NCBI RefSeq assembly: GCF_004769235.1
Contig: NZ_RQFG01000018.1
Span: forward strand, 1 to 64,000
From: Leptospira kanakyensis
Lineage (GTDB): Bacteria > Spirochaetota > Leptospiria > Leptospirales > Leptospiraceae
Reading direction: 5' to 3'
Length of the DNA stretch: 64,000 bases
Shown piece after piece: positions 1 to 7,253 of the stretch. Made by a program: the position numbers and the translations under genes. The notes under the pieces were generated by a model. It was given only the letters and a program-made list of their open reading frames with translations. It did no database searches and was not told where the DNA came from. How positions within the stretch are numbered: position 1 is the first letter of the stretch; the number at the start of each line of letters is the position of its first letter.

Positions 1-74
1 CCCCACCCTCGATCGGGCGGGGGGAAGTGGGTTCAGGATTGGATATAAGTATCCCCGCCCGATCGAGGGTGGGG
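1..74. repeat. Perfect 22-bp inverted repeat, GC-rich
   Basis: Positions 1-22 (starting CCCCACCCTCGATCGG) are the exact reverse complement of 53-74, with a 30-nt loop. The arms are far more GC-rich than the surroundings. The left arm and the following bases resemble the block at 16538-16575, so this is probably one copy of a dispersed intergenic element. It could also act as a terminator for a gene left of the window, but there is no T-run after the right arm. Confidence 0.7.
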
Positions 75-440
75 AACTAGACCCGCCTCCCAATGCTTTC
101 CTTCTATCACAACTTGCTCAGTTTCGCGAGTAGATCTTTCCCAAACAAAAAAAATCTCCAGGAAAGTTCGTAGTTTCGAAAAGGAATGCAACTTCAAGAT
201 TGAAGCAAAACTAAGCGTTTAGTGTTAGATTCTTGAAAGATATATCCCAATCAGCGCTAATGAAAAATGCTTGTAAGCCCACGGAAAATACATAAACCAT
301 TGTTAGGTATTGGGTATGGTAATTCTTTTAATCGGAGATATCAATGACAGGAATTATGAATGATTCAAGAGAAACATACAAATGGAATGTTGTTTTGCCG
401 GCCAGAAAACATTCATGACTAAAATAGACATCTAAAAAGT
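75..440. other. Gene-poor left flank of the cassette-like array
   Basis: No substantial gene is visible here. The only coding candidate is a 24-codon frame at 344-418 on the plus strand (starts MTGIMNDSRE, ends RKHS) with a GGAG ribosome site about 6 nt upstream. It could be the 5' remnant of a gene cut off where the AT-rich array begins, or chance. Its product was not recognised. Confidence 0.3.
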
Positions 441-473
441 GTTATGCGCAAGTCCCTGAAATTTGAAAAAGAT

Positions 474-1184
474 ATGAAAAACAGAATATCCATCTTAGTC
501 ATTCTACTCTTCCCATTAGTTTTAAAATCTGAAAAATTAATATTCGGGGAGAACTCCATAAGTTCAAATGAAATGATCTTACAATTGGAAAATTCAAAAG
601 CTTTATATTTTCTAAATGGTGAAGGAGATGGCTGCGATGGTTTTACAGCAAGTTTTACATATTCAGAAGATATTTATAATTTCTTTAATGTTAACTCAAA
701 TTGTAAAAACAAAAAATTAAAAGATTTCAAATGTATTACTAAAATTGATGAAGAATCTATCAAATATCAAGAATATTTACATTGTGACAACAAACTAGTT
801 TTGTATAATAAAAGTAAAAAGGTAAATGAAGGATTAATTAGAAATTTCAAAGGAATTCAAGTTATTACTCAAGGTTTAAAAGATGCTACAGTTACTTCTA
901 ATCTAAAAATGAGAGAAAAACCTTCGAAAGGTTCAAAATCATTTGAATGCTTTTTTAGTCACTTGGATGATGAAAGTATAAGTAATAAGGAAATTTCGTT
1001 TATACCAAAAAATTACACAATTACGGTTATTGCTAAAACAAAAAATGAGGATTATATTGGTGATAAGAAAAATTTCTGGTATTTGATTTTTCCTATCTCT
1101 GATTCATATAATGGATGTTTATTAAAAAATTCTGACCAAAAAGAAGGTTGGGTTTTTGGAGAATACATCAAATTGGATAACTAG
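474..1184 (+). CDS. Secreted protein with C-terminal bacterial SH3-like domain
   Basis: Function unknown. An upstream in-frame ATG at 444 lies inside the attC-like box GTTATGCGC (441-449), so the ATG at 474 is preferred; it gives about 236 residues beginning MKNRISILVILLFPLVL, a plausible signal peptide ending near residue 20. The C-terminal third has a bacterial SH3 (SH3b) pattern: a N-L-K-M-R-E-K-P-S start, a WYLIF strand, and a final GWVFGEYIK. Such domains usually bind peptidoglycan or cell-surface ligands outside the cytoplasm. The middle region has several cysteines and no recognised family. The gene is AT-rich and is followed directly by the full attC-like site at 1191-1316, so it looks like a cassette gene. 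The SH3 assignment is by eye. Confidence 0.6.
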   Translation: MKNRISILVILLFPLVLKSEKLIFGENSISSNEMILQLENSKALYFLNGEGDGCDGFTASFTYSEDIYNFFNVNSNCKNKKLKDFKCITKIDEESIKYQEYLHCDNKLVLYNKSKKVNEGLIRNFKGIQVITQGLKDATVTSNLKMREKPSKGSKSFECFFSHLDDESISNKEISFIPKNYTITVIAKTKNEDYIGDKKNFWYLIFPISDSYNGCLLKNSDQKEGWVFGEYIKLDN

Positions 1185-1190
1185 GGACCA

Positions 1191-1316
1191 GCGCATAACA
1201 GCGTCTACTCACTTCGCTTCGGCACTACGGCTGCGCTCGGGCTACGTGCCAGTCCCTAACGTCCCGCTTCGGGACTCAGGGTCGGAAAACGTCGAGTAGA
1301 CTAGTTCGTTATGCGC
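1191..1316 (+). repeat. attC-like recombination site (complete)
   Basis: The outer boxes GCGCATAAC (1191-1199) and GTTATGCGC (1308-1316) are exact inverse complements, and an inner pair GTCTACTC (1203-1210) and GAGTAGAC (1294-1301) also pairs. The left spacer is 3 nt and the right spacer 6 nt (TAGTTC). This R''-L''-...-L'-R' order with imperfect spacers is the architecture of integron attC sites. The interior contains further hairpins (GGCAC/GTGCC and AGTCCC/GGGACT). GTTATGC fits the R' consensus GTTRRRY at all but one position. The site lies exactly between two unrelated genes on the same strand. No integrase gene is present in the window. Confidence 0.6.
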
Positions 1317-1392
1317 CGTTCTGATAAATCCGCTTAATTGAAATAAAATAAATTGTTTTTCAAAAATTTTCACCCTTAGGAGATTATCGAAA

Positions 1393-2580
1393 ATGAGAAC
1401 ATATCAGATTGTTTTTGGAATCATGCTAATTTGTTACCTTCCAAGACAAAATCCCATTTGGGCTCAATCTAGTGAAGTTTGCTTAGACGCAGTTGAAGTA
1501 ACATCTTCACCAAAAAGACCTTCATACGAAAATGAACTTCAACTAAAACTAGAATTAGATTTTAATGGAAAAAAAGTCAAAAATTTAATAGATTTGAATA
1601 GCTCTATAGAGACAATAACGCGTGTAGAATTAATTTATTCAGTCTGTAAACACCAACTCGGTTTCAATCAGGATCGGTTGAATACCGAACGTATCAAAAA
1701 TTTAAAGAAAAATAATAAACTTTTTTCTAATCCTATGATTCAGTGGTCAACTTATGAAAACAAAAACTGCATAAATCGTGAAGAAGGAAAAAAACTATTT
1801 CATGGTTTTATAGTTCACTATCGCCCAACTCCTACAACTGAAAGTTCAAAGAAAGAATTAGATATAATTAGAACAAAAATTTTTCCAGAACCAACGAAAT
1901 CAATTTCAACTAAAGAAGATCTATCATCGTGCGGCCATCAGCCTATCTTAAAGGATGAAGTAGTCGAAAAAGTTTTGGAACGAAATAAACAATGGAGCGA
2001 ATTACTAATCGTTGCAGATTTAACTGGCAGTATGTATCCTTATACAATACAATTGATTACATGGTTTAAGCTAAAATCTTTAGATAAGAAAGTGAAAAGT
2101 CTTATGTTTTTTAATGATGGAGATTTAAAACCCGATAAAGATAAAATTCCTTTGTCTACTGGCGGTCTATATTTTGGTCAAACATCGAGTTATGAAGATA
2201 TAGCTAAAATTGCTGAAAAAACAATGAGTTCAGGATATGGCGGCGATATTGAAGAAAATGATGTTGAGGCAGTAATATCGGGTATTGAAAAATGTTCAAC
2301 ATGCAAAGATGTTATCCTCATAGCGGACAATTATGCTTCGATGAGAGATTTTAAATTTATCGAAAAAATAACAAAACCAGTTCATATCATAATCTGTGGA
2401 TACAATGGGTTAATTCATCCCGAATATCTATACTTAGCCTGGAAAACTGGAGGATCAATCCATACAATAGAAGAAGATATTTCAAACATTTCTAAAATTC
2501 ACGAGGGAGAAACTATTAAAATTGGTAAGCAAAATTATTTAATAAAAAATCAAAAATTTATTCGAATAAAAGAAATTTGA
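1393..2580 (+). CDS. Secreted von Willebrand A-like domain protein
   Basis: A 395-residue protein with an N-terminal signal peptide (cleavage probably after PIWA, about residue 25), so likely exported. Residues about 203-370 look like a von Willebrand factor A fold: LLIVADLTGSM holds a DxTxS version of the metal-ion-dependent adhesion site (D209, T211, S213), a GGDIEEN loop resembles the GG-D-x-P-E turn, and a strand LIADNYASM follows. The N-terminal half has several cysteines and matches nothing recognised. vWA domains mediate protein contacts, often with Mg2+. The gene sits between attC-like sites, with its own upstream AGG-type ribosome site. Ligand and role are unknown. The canonical first MIDAS serine is threonine here. 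Confidence 0.6.
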   Translation: MRTYQIVFGIMLICYLPRQNPIWAQSSEVCLDAVEVTSSPKRPSYENELQLKLELDFNGKKVKNLIDLNSSIETITRVELIYSVCKHQLGFNQDRLNTERIKNLKKNNKLFSNPMIQWSTYENKNCINREEGKKLFHGFIVHYRPTPTTESSKKELDIIRTKIFPEPTKSISTKEDLSSCGHQPILKDEVVEKVLERNKQWSELLIVADLTGSMYPYTIQLITWFKLKSLDKKVKSLMFFNDGDLKPDKDKIPLSTGGLYFGQTSSYEDIAKIAEKTMSSGYGGDIEENDVEAVISGIEKCSTCKDVILIADNYASMRDFKFIEKITKPVHIIICGYNGLIHPEYLYLAWKTGGSIHTIEEDISNISKIHEGETIKIGKQNYLIKNQKFIRIKEI

Positions 2581-2608
2581 ACTAAGGATTTTCTAGAAAC
2601 CAGAACGT

Positions 2609-2632
2609 CGTCTCCGCAAGTTCGTTATGCGA
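2609..2632 (+). repeat. attC-like right half-site
   Basis: These 24 bases match 3997-4020 at 22 of 24 positions and share the segment AGTTCGTTATGCG with the right end of the full site at 1191-1316. The three right halves have the pattern ACG(TCG)-N8-AGTTCGTTAT(G/A)CG, with the N8 box free to vary as expected for an L' box conserved in structure only. The matching left half (GCATAAC) is not found after the stop codon at 2580, so the site is degenerate. Confidence 0.5.
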
Positions 2633-2660
2633 TAGTCAGTAAAAAATAAGGAAAGTATAT

Positions 2661-3338
2661 ATGACAAAAAAGATTCCAATAATATTCATTCTTACATTGA
2701 TTGTATTTGCAATATTCAATAATTGTAAGAAAACCATTGCAAACACTAGTCCGACTTTCCATGTAGAATGGTTAAAAGAGTATATAAAGGAAGAAGATTT
2801 ATTAACAGAAGAAGGAAAATCGTTAGAAGATATTGCCTCTTTCCACTATCAAAAATTCGTAATTGATAGAATTAGAGGCGAAAAGACTTTATATGTAGAA
2901 AGTGATATACCAAAAATCATTTCATTTATTAAAAATACCAAAACCAATCTAAAATTTAATAGAATAAAAGATAATCTTGTTTTGATTCATCATTTAGGAT
3001 TTGATTCTTCAAGTGATATCGCTAATGGTTCTCAACTTTGGATAAAGACAAAAAATTCATGGAAAATATTTGATAATGAAGATAATCTTAAAAGCATAAA
3101 TTACCAGAATGTTTATTTAGGTTCTATTGGAAATTTACAAGGAGAAAAATTAATTGTTAATGGAGGATGTTGCGACACTGACACATTAGTAATTTTTGAC
3201 GTTCTTGAAAATGGTGATTTCAAAAATATATATTCAAACACCCTTTATGGAAACAGTTATTCAATTGAAAAGGAAGGTGATTTATACGTAATATATGAAG
3301 TGACTGTCGAAGGTGAGAAAACTAAAATCGAATTTTAG
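2661..3338 (+). CDS. Hypothetical lipoprotein
   Basis: A 225-residue protein of unknown function. It starts with a basic, hydrophobic signal sequence and a relaxed lipobox ending at FNNC (Cys22), so it is probably a lipoprotein. The mature part is rich in charged residues and contains a GGCCDTDTLVIFDV segment, possibly one strand-turn of a beta-rich fold. An AAGGAAAG ribosome site lies just upstream. It lies in the AT-rich cassette-like array, with a right half-site before it and a GCATAAC box directly after it. Confidence 0.6.
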   Translation: MTKKIPIIFILTLIVFAIFNNCKKTIANTSPTFHVEWLKEYIKEEDLLTEEGKSLEDIASFHYQKFVIDRIRGEKTLYVESDIPKIISFIKNTKTNLKFNRIKDNLVLIHHLGFDSSSDIANGSQLWIKTKNSWKIFDNEDNLKSINYQNVYLGSIGNLQGEKLIVNGGCCDTDTLVIFDVLENGDFKNIYSNTLYGNSYSIEKEGDLYVIYEVTVEGEKTKIEF

Positions 3339-3351
3339 AATTGCTGACATT

Positions 3352-3362
3352 CGCATAACAGC
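3352..3362 (+). repeat. attC-like left box
   Basis: CGCATAACAGC directly after the stop codon at 3338 repeats the R'' box of the full site at 1191 (GCGCATAACAGC). The paired GTTATGC box is absent before the next gene. It is reported as a half-site, and alone it could be chance. Confidence 0.3.
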
Positions 3363-3391
3363 ATTAGTAAAAATTAAAAGTTTAGTTAAAA

Positions 3392-3970
3392 ATGAATAAG
3401 ATATCGGATGAAATACTTGGTTTTTTAAAAAAAGAAACAACAAAAACAATGTTGTTAAGTGCAAAGAGTTTTATTGAATTATTGGAAAATCAAAATATCT
3501 CTCTTACTGACTTTTATCCCAAATTACATGAAAACTTAATTAATTTATATTTATCTGGTCACTTATTTGATTCAATTCCTTTAAATCACTTTAATAATGA
3601 AAATAACCTAGATGACGATAAATATTTCAAAAATTTAAATTGTTCACTGATTTCAAATTTAAAAGAGGGTTCTTTGTATTGGGAAATTTTTGACCCTACA
3701 TACTCTGAAACTAATGGCATACCTAGTTTAGGATGGAGAGAAGAAGACAAAATTCCAATTCAAGGTTGGCTAGATGATGACATGTCAGATATCTATCGTG
3801 ATTTAAAAACTCAAATTACCAAAATTGAATCACTAGAAAGTAATGAAATTGTTGAAGATGGTCTTTGGACTTTAAAATGGAGTTTTCTCCATCATTGGGG
3901 AAAACATTGTATTGATGCGCTAAGATACCTCCACTATTTTATTTATGATGGGAAAAAATATCCTATTTGA
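3392..3970 (+). CDS. DUF5063-like protein
   Basis: A 192-residue, probably cytoplasmic protein with no signal or membrane segment. The C-terminal half matches the pattern of DUF5063 proteins as I know it: a DIYRDLK segment (about residue 130), then a LWTLKWSFLHHWGKHC motif and an ALRYLHYF helix at the end. The biochemical role of this family is unknown. The N-terminal helices (about 1-60) are Lys- and Leu-rich. It lies between a left attC-like box (3352) and a right half-site (3997), consistent with a cassette gene. Codon use is strongly AT-biased like its neighbours. Confidence 0.55.
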   Translation: MNKISDEILGFLKKETTKTMLLSAKSFIELLENQNISLTDFYPKLHENLINLYLSGHLFDSIPLNHFNNENNLDDDKYFKNLNCSLISNLKEGSLYWEIFDPTYSETNGIPSLGWREEDKIPIQGWLDDDMSDIYRDLKTQITKIESLESNEIVEDGLWTLKWSFLHHWGKHCIDALRYLHYFIYDGKKYPI

Positions 3971-3996
3971 ATTTATCTGAAAAAAATATTCACTTA

Positions 3997-4020
3997 CGTC
4001 TCCGCTAGTTCGTTATACGA
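3997..4020 (+). repeat. attC-like right half-site
   Basis: Second copy of the 24-base block at 2609-2632, with two mismatches; its outer box reads GTTATAC instead of GTTATGC. It lies just before the next gene start at 4031, the place expected for a cassette junction. Confidence 0.5.
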
Positions 4021-4030
4021 CATTACTTAA

Positions 4031-4702
4031 ATGAAACGAAAGATATACAAACTTACAATAATCCTAGTATCCTTGCTCATAATAATCTATACTAGTCTAT
4101 TTATATATACTGTTGGTAACGCTTACTACATAAGAGAAAAAACATCGGTAATCAATGAATTGAAAATCTCAAAGTCAATACTTTCCGATAAATCATTGGA
4201 ACCTATTTATATTTTTAAATGTGAATCAAATTCCGTCACTTTACCTTTGGAAGTTTGCGAAAATTTTAAACAAAAATATCCAAAACTATGCTCGCAATCC
4301 TACTTTTCGTTTGTTTTAAATCAGTACGACTTCTGTGATTCAATAGACTATAAAGACAAAATCCAATTTGGGAACGTATCTTGTCCTGAACACTTATATG
4401 ATTTGTTTCACAAGAATTATGATAATACTTTTTTCCTACCATTTAATGAATTTGTTCAAGAAACAACTAACATACTTTTTTTAGAATCTTTTTTCGCATT
4501 TCATAAAGACTATTCCATTGATTTAGTGAGACTTGAAAACGGACAACTAGAAGTAATTTCGAAGACAACTATCTCTATAGTTACTAAAACTGGAAGTCTG
4601 CTACACCTAGAGCTGCCAAGTGAAGTAAATAAAAGTCTAGAATCTATATTGCAATATTCAAAATTTATAGGATGTGATGTAGTTAAAAACTATACAAATT
4701 AA
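4031..4702 (+). CDS. Hypothetical membrane-anchored protein
   Basis: A 223-residue protein of unknown function. Residues about 7-30 form a single strongly hydrophobic segment after MKRKIYK, so it is probably a signal anchor with the rest outside the cytoplasm. The mature part has at least eight cysteines (for example FKCESNS, VCENF, LCSQSY and DFCDS), suggesting disulfides. It begins directly after a right attC-like half-site and is AT-rich, so it reads as a cassette gene. Confidence 0.55.
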   Translation: MKRKIYKLTIILVSLLIIIYTSLFIYTVGNAYYIREKTSVINELKISKSILSDKSLEPIYIFKCESNSVTLPLEVCENFKQKYPKLCSQSYFSFVLNQYDFCDSIDYKDKIQFGNVSCPEHLYDLFHKNYDNTFFLPFNEFVQETTNILFLESFFAFHKDYSIDLVRLENGQLEVISKTTISIVTKTGSLLHLELPSEVNKSLESILQYSKFIGCDVVKNYTN

Positions 4703-4745
4703 AGTCACATAATATTCATTATATGAGATTCAAAAAATATTATCT

Positions 4746-5423
4746 ATGGCAAATAAAATGATAAACCAAATAAAATACATTGCTTTGTTGATCACCACAC
4801 TTTCGTGTATGACAATTCCAATTGAAAACTATGAATTAAATCATCGCGAATATGATAAAATTAGCATAAATAAAACGGCAAAAATTCTTATCTTTGAAGA
4901 CCTTAGAAAAGGTGAAAATAAGGATGATTCAATACTTGCCATGATCCCTTTGGTTTTTTCAGCTGGAGCCAAATTGAATTTTCCTGAGGCAGATACATTA
5001 AGTGTTAATTCACCTATCAAATACTATATAGCTGATATTATCAAAAAAGAATTGGCTAATCAATATCAGTTAAAAAAAATCTTTATTTCTGAAAATATTT
5101 CCGATAATGAAGATTTCAATATTTTTGGAAAAATTAATACATATACATGTAATAGATATAGTACTACGTATGGATTGGGACTTTTTGGAGTATTTACGTG
5201 GTATTTTGGCGCGCCGATTTTTAAGACTGAGTGTATTTTAAATCTAGAAATTATAATTAAAAATAAATCAGGAGGAGTTATTTTCAATAATAGTTACCTT
5301 GAAAATGAGACCAATTATATTGGTTTGTATTACAACCTAACTACCTCCTCAAAAATACATCCTATGCTAATGAAAAAAGTTATGTATAAAATAAATTTGG
5401 ATTTAAAATCTATTCTTCGTTAG
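4746..5423 (+). CDS. Hypothetical lipoprotein
   Basis: A 225-residue protein. The signal sequence ends in a good lipobox (LTTLSC, Cys21 counting from the ATG at 4746; an alternative ATG lies at 4758). The mature region contains an ILIFEDLRKGENK stretch followed by a YYIADIIKKELANQ helix, then a GLGLFGVFTWYFGAP hydrophobic stretch. That order resembles the periplasmic lipoproteins that bind nucleotide-like or envelope partners, but no family is claimed. It is the last gene of the AT-rich array; no attC-like box was found after it. Confidence 0.55.
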   Translation: MANKMINQIKYIALLITTLSCMTIPIENYELNHREYDKISINKTAKILIFEDLRKGENKDDSILAMIPLVFSAGAKLNFPEADTLSVNSPIKYYIADIIKKELANQYQLKKIFISENISDNEDFNIFGKINTYTCNRYSTTYGLGLFGVFTWYFGAPIFKTECILNLEIIIKNKSGGVIFNNSYLENETNYIGLYYNLTTSSKIHPMLMKKVMYKINLDLKSILR

Positions 5424-5609
5424 GTTTTAGGAATGCGTTTTACTCGTACACATTACTCAGAGACGCAATTTTCTGAATACCCTGCCTCGGATTTGGGGTG
5501 AACCTACTTCGGTTCGTTGGATCGAAGTTGGAAATTAGAAGAGTATATTTCCTAGAAAAGTAGAAAGAAAATGAACTTTACTGGTTTGTACAAATTGTAA
5601 CTAATATTA

Positions 5610-6212
5610 ATGTCGGGTATTCGAAATCAAATGAGCATAAAAGTAATTCTTTCCAATAATAAACCTTTACTTTTCTCGATCGCATTGGGGTTGTTTTACT
5701 TTTCGTTTGCCACTTGGATGAATATAAATAAAACCATCAAATACTTGTTTATTTATACGATGTTTTTTCTGCCGGGATTTACTTTTCCAGTTTCAACTTC
5801 CTATTTTAATATTGGAAATATCAATTTTCTTCGGAAAATTTTTCATTTGATTTTATCAATGACGATTTACTACTTAGTGAGTCATATCTTTTTATATGAA
5901 AACAGAATTGATTACATTACAATATTAGCAGGATTTCTCGGTTCTTTATTTTATCTCCTAAATAATAAGTTTGTTCTAAAGCAACAAATGAAAATAAAAC
6001 AAATTCTTATCATTGCAATTCTCAGTGCATTTGCGTTTTTTCCATTTGAAATACAAATGATTCTTTCTCATGCAGTCCAGGGTCCGTTTACATTTCTTCC
6101 CTTTGAAATCATTCGGAATCTTCCCTATACAAAATTTATTGGTTTTGGATTACTTTATTGGACTGTATTGAACGGTGGTTTTTTGAATTTCTTAAATAAG
6201 AGAACTTTATGA
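5610..6212 (+). CDS. Hypothetical multi-pass membrane protein
   Basis: A 200-residue protein with about six hydrophobic helices and short loops, so an integral inner-membrane protein. No family is recognised. An in-frame ATG at 5631 (MSIKVIL) may be the real start. Its stop codon overlaps by 4 nt the upstream ATG at 6209 of the reductase frame, so the two may be cotranscribed. The 186 bases before it (5424-5609) hold no visible gene. Confidence 0.55.
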   Translation: MSGIRNQMSIKVILSNNKPLLFSIALGLFYFSFATWMNINKTIKYLFIYTMFFLPGFTFPVSTSYFNIGNINFLRKIFHLILSMTIYYLVSHIFLYENRIDYITILAGFLGSLFYLLNNKFVLKQQMKIKQILIIAILSAFAFFPFEIQMILSHAVQGPFTFLPFEIIRNLPYTKFIGFGLLYWTVLNGGFLNFLNKRTL

Positions 6213-6229
6213 AATTGGAAAAAGGTAAT

Positions 6230-6772
6230 ATGAGAAAAATTATATTAGATCTAGCTGTAACATTAGATGGTTTTATTGAAGGTTCTAATGGAGAAATTGA
6301 TTGGTGTATCATGGATGATGATATGAACTTTGATGGTTTCTTGTCCACAATTGATACAATTTTTTATGGTCGGATCAGTTATGACAACTGGGGTAACTAC
6401 CAACCGTCAAACGATGCTACTCAAGCAGAAATTAAACTTTGGGAAGGAGTTCATTCAAAGAAAAAATATGTATTTTCAAATCATCCAAAAATTGATAACA
6501 ACGCCGAATACATCAGTTCAGATATCCTAAAAAAAGTGGAAGAGATAAAAAAGCAGAATGGAAAAGACATATGGCTTTACGGAGGCGCCAGTCTTATTAA
6601 AACATTTATCAATCATAATCTTATCGATATTTATCGTATTTCAATTCATCCTATTGCATTGGGAAGTGGGAAGCCATTGTTTGAAGATTTAAAGGAAAGA
6701 CTCAATCTTACCTTGATTGAAACAAACAGATTTAAGTCAGGAGTAGTTCAGGTTATTTACGACAAGAGTTAA
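6230..6772 (+). CDS. Dihydrofolate reductase/RibD C-terminal family protein
   Basis: About 180 residues covering one RibD C-terminal/DHFR-like domain. Seen: the opening strand KIILDLAVTLDGFIEG, an IDTIFYGRISYDNW segment typical of the family, a DIWLYGGASLI nucleotide-binding turn, and HPIALGSGKPLF near the end. Related proteins (YyaP/YwjB type) are annotated as NADPH-dependent reductases with unknown substrate. The ATG at 6230 has an AAAGG ribosome site and begins right at the conserved strand, so it is preferred over the ATG at 6209, which overlaps the upstream stop. The upstream membrane protein is likely in the same transcript. Confidence 0.8.
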   Translation: MRKIILDLAVTLDGFIEGSNGEIDWCIMDDDMNFDGFLSTIDTIFYGRISYDNWGNYQPSNDATQAEIKLWEGVHSKKKYVFSNHPKIDNNAEYISSDILKKVEEIKKQNGKDIWLYGGASLIKTFINHNLIDIYRISIHPIALGSGKPLFEDLKERLNLTLIETNRFKSGVVQVIYDKS

Positions 6773-6893
6773 CGAGTCAGAATATGATTATCAAAAAAAC
6801 AATCAGTGATGAACTTGAATTTTAAAAATAATAGTGTAGTAGGCAGTTTCAGAGATTGGTAACTAAGTTGATTTGAAGTAGTATCTACTTTTT

Positions 6894-7229
6894 CTATTTC
6901 TCTTCCGCCACTGCATCGTCTGCCACGACTAGGTGTTTGTATTTTTCTGGTTGGTTGGTTTTAAGATAAAATTCTAAAATTGTTTCTACGTCGGCCTCTG
7001 TTTTCATTGCAAACCATTTCCCTTCTGGGTAAGAAACTTGGATGGGTCCAAGTTCACAACGATCCAAACAACCAGATTTTTGAACTCGAAATTTGTATTC
7101 AATTCCCGCTTTGGCTGCTTTTTGTTTGAGGAGTTTTAGAAGTTCGATGGAGCCTTGATTCCCGCAAGACACCCGTTCGCCGGGTGCCCTTTGGTTTTCA
7201 CAGACAAAAACATGTTTTTCGTAAAACAT
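6894..7229 (-). CDS. Thioredoxin-fold [2Fe-2S] ferredoxin
   Basis: 111 residues, the usual size for a Shethna-type, NuoE-like thioredoxin-fold ferredoxin. Four cysteines are in the expected places: C10, C22, C54 and C58 (the CLDRC pair), which would hold one [2Fe-2S] cluster. It begins with MFYEKHVFVCENQR and includes YPEGKWFAMK. The partner enzyme is unknown. It follows gcvP on the same strand with a gap of about 24 nt, so it is probably in the glycine cleavage transcript; a link to that complex is inferred from position only. Confidence 0.8.
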   Translation of the reverse strand: MFYEKHVFVCENQRAPGERVSCGNQGSIELLKLLKQKAAKAGIEYKFRVQKSGCLDRCELGPIQVSYPEGKWFAMKTEADVETILEFYLKTNQPEKYKHLVVADDAVAEEK

Positions 7230-7253
7230 CGGTTTTTCTTTTCCTTAATTTTC

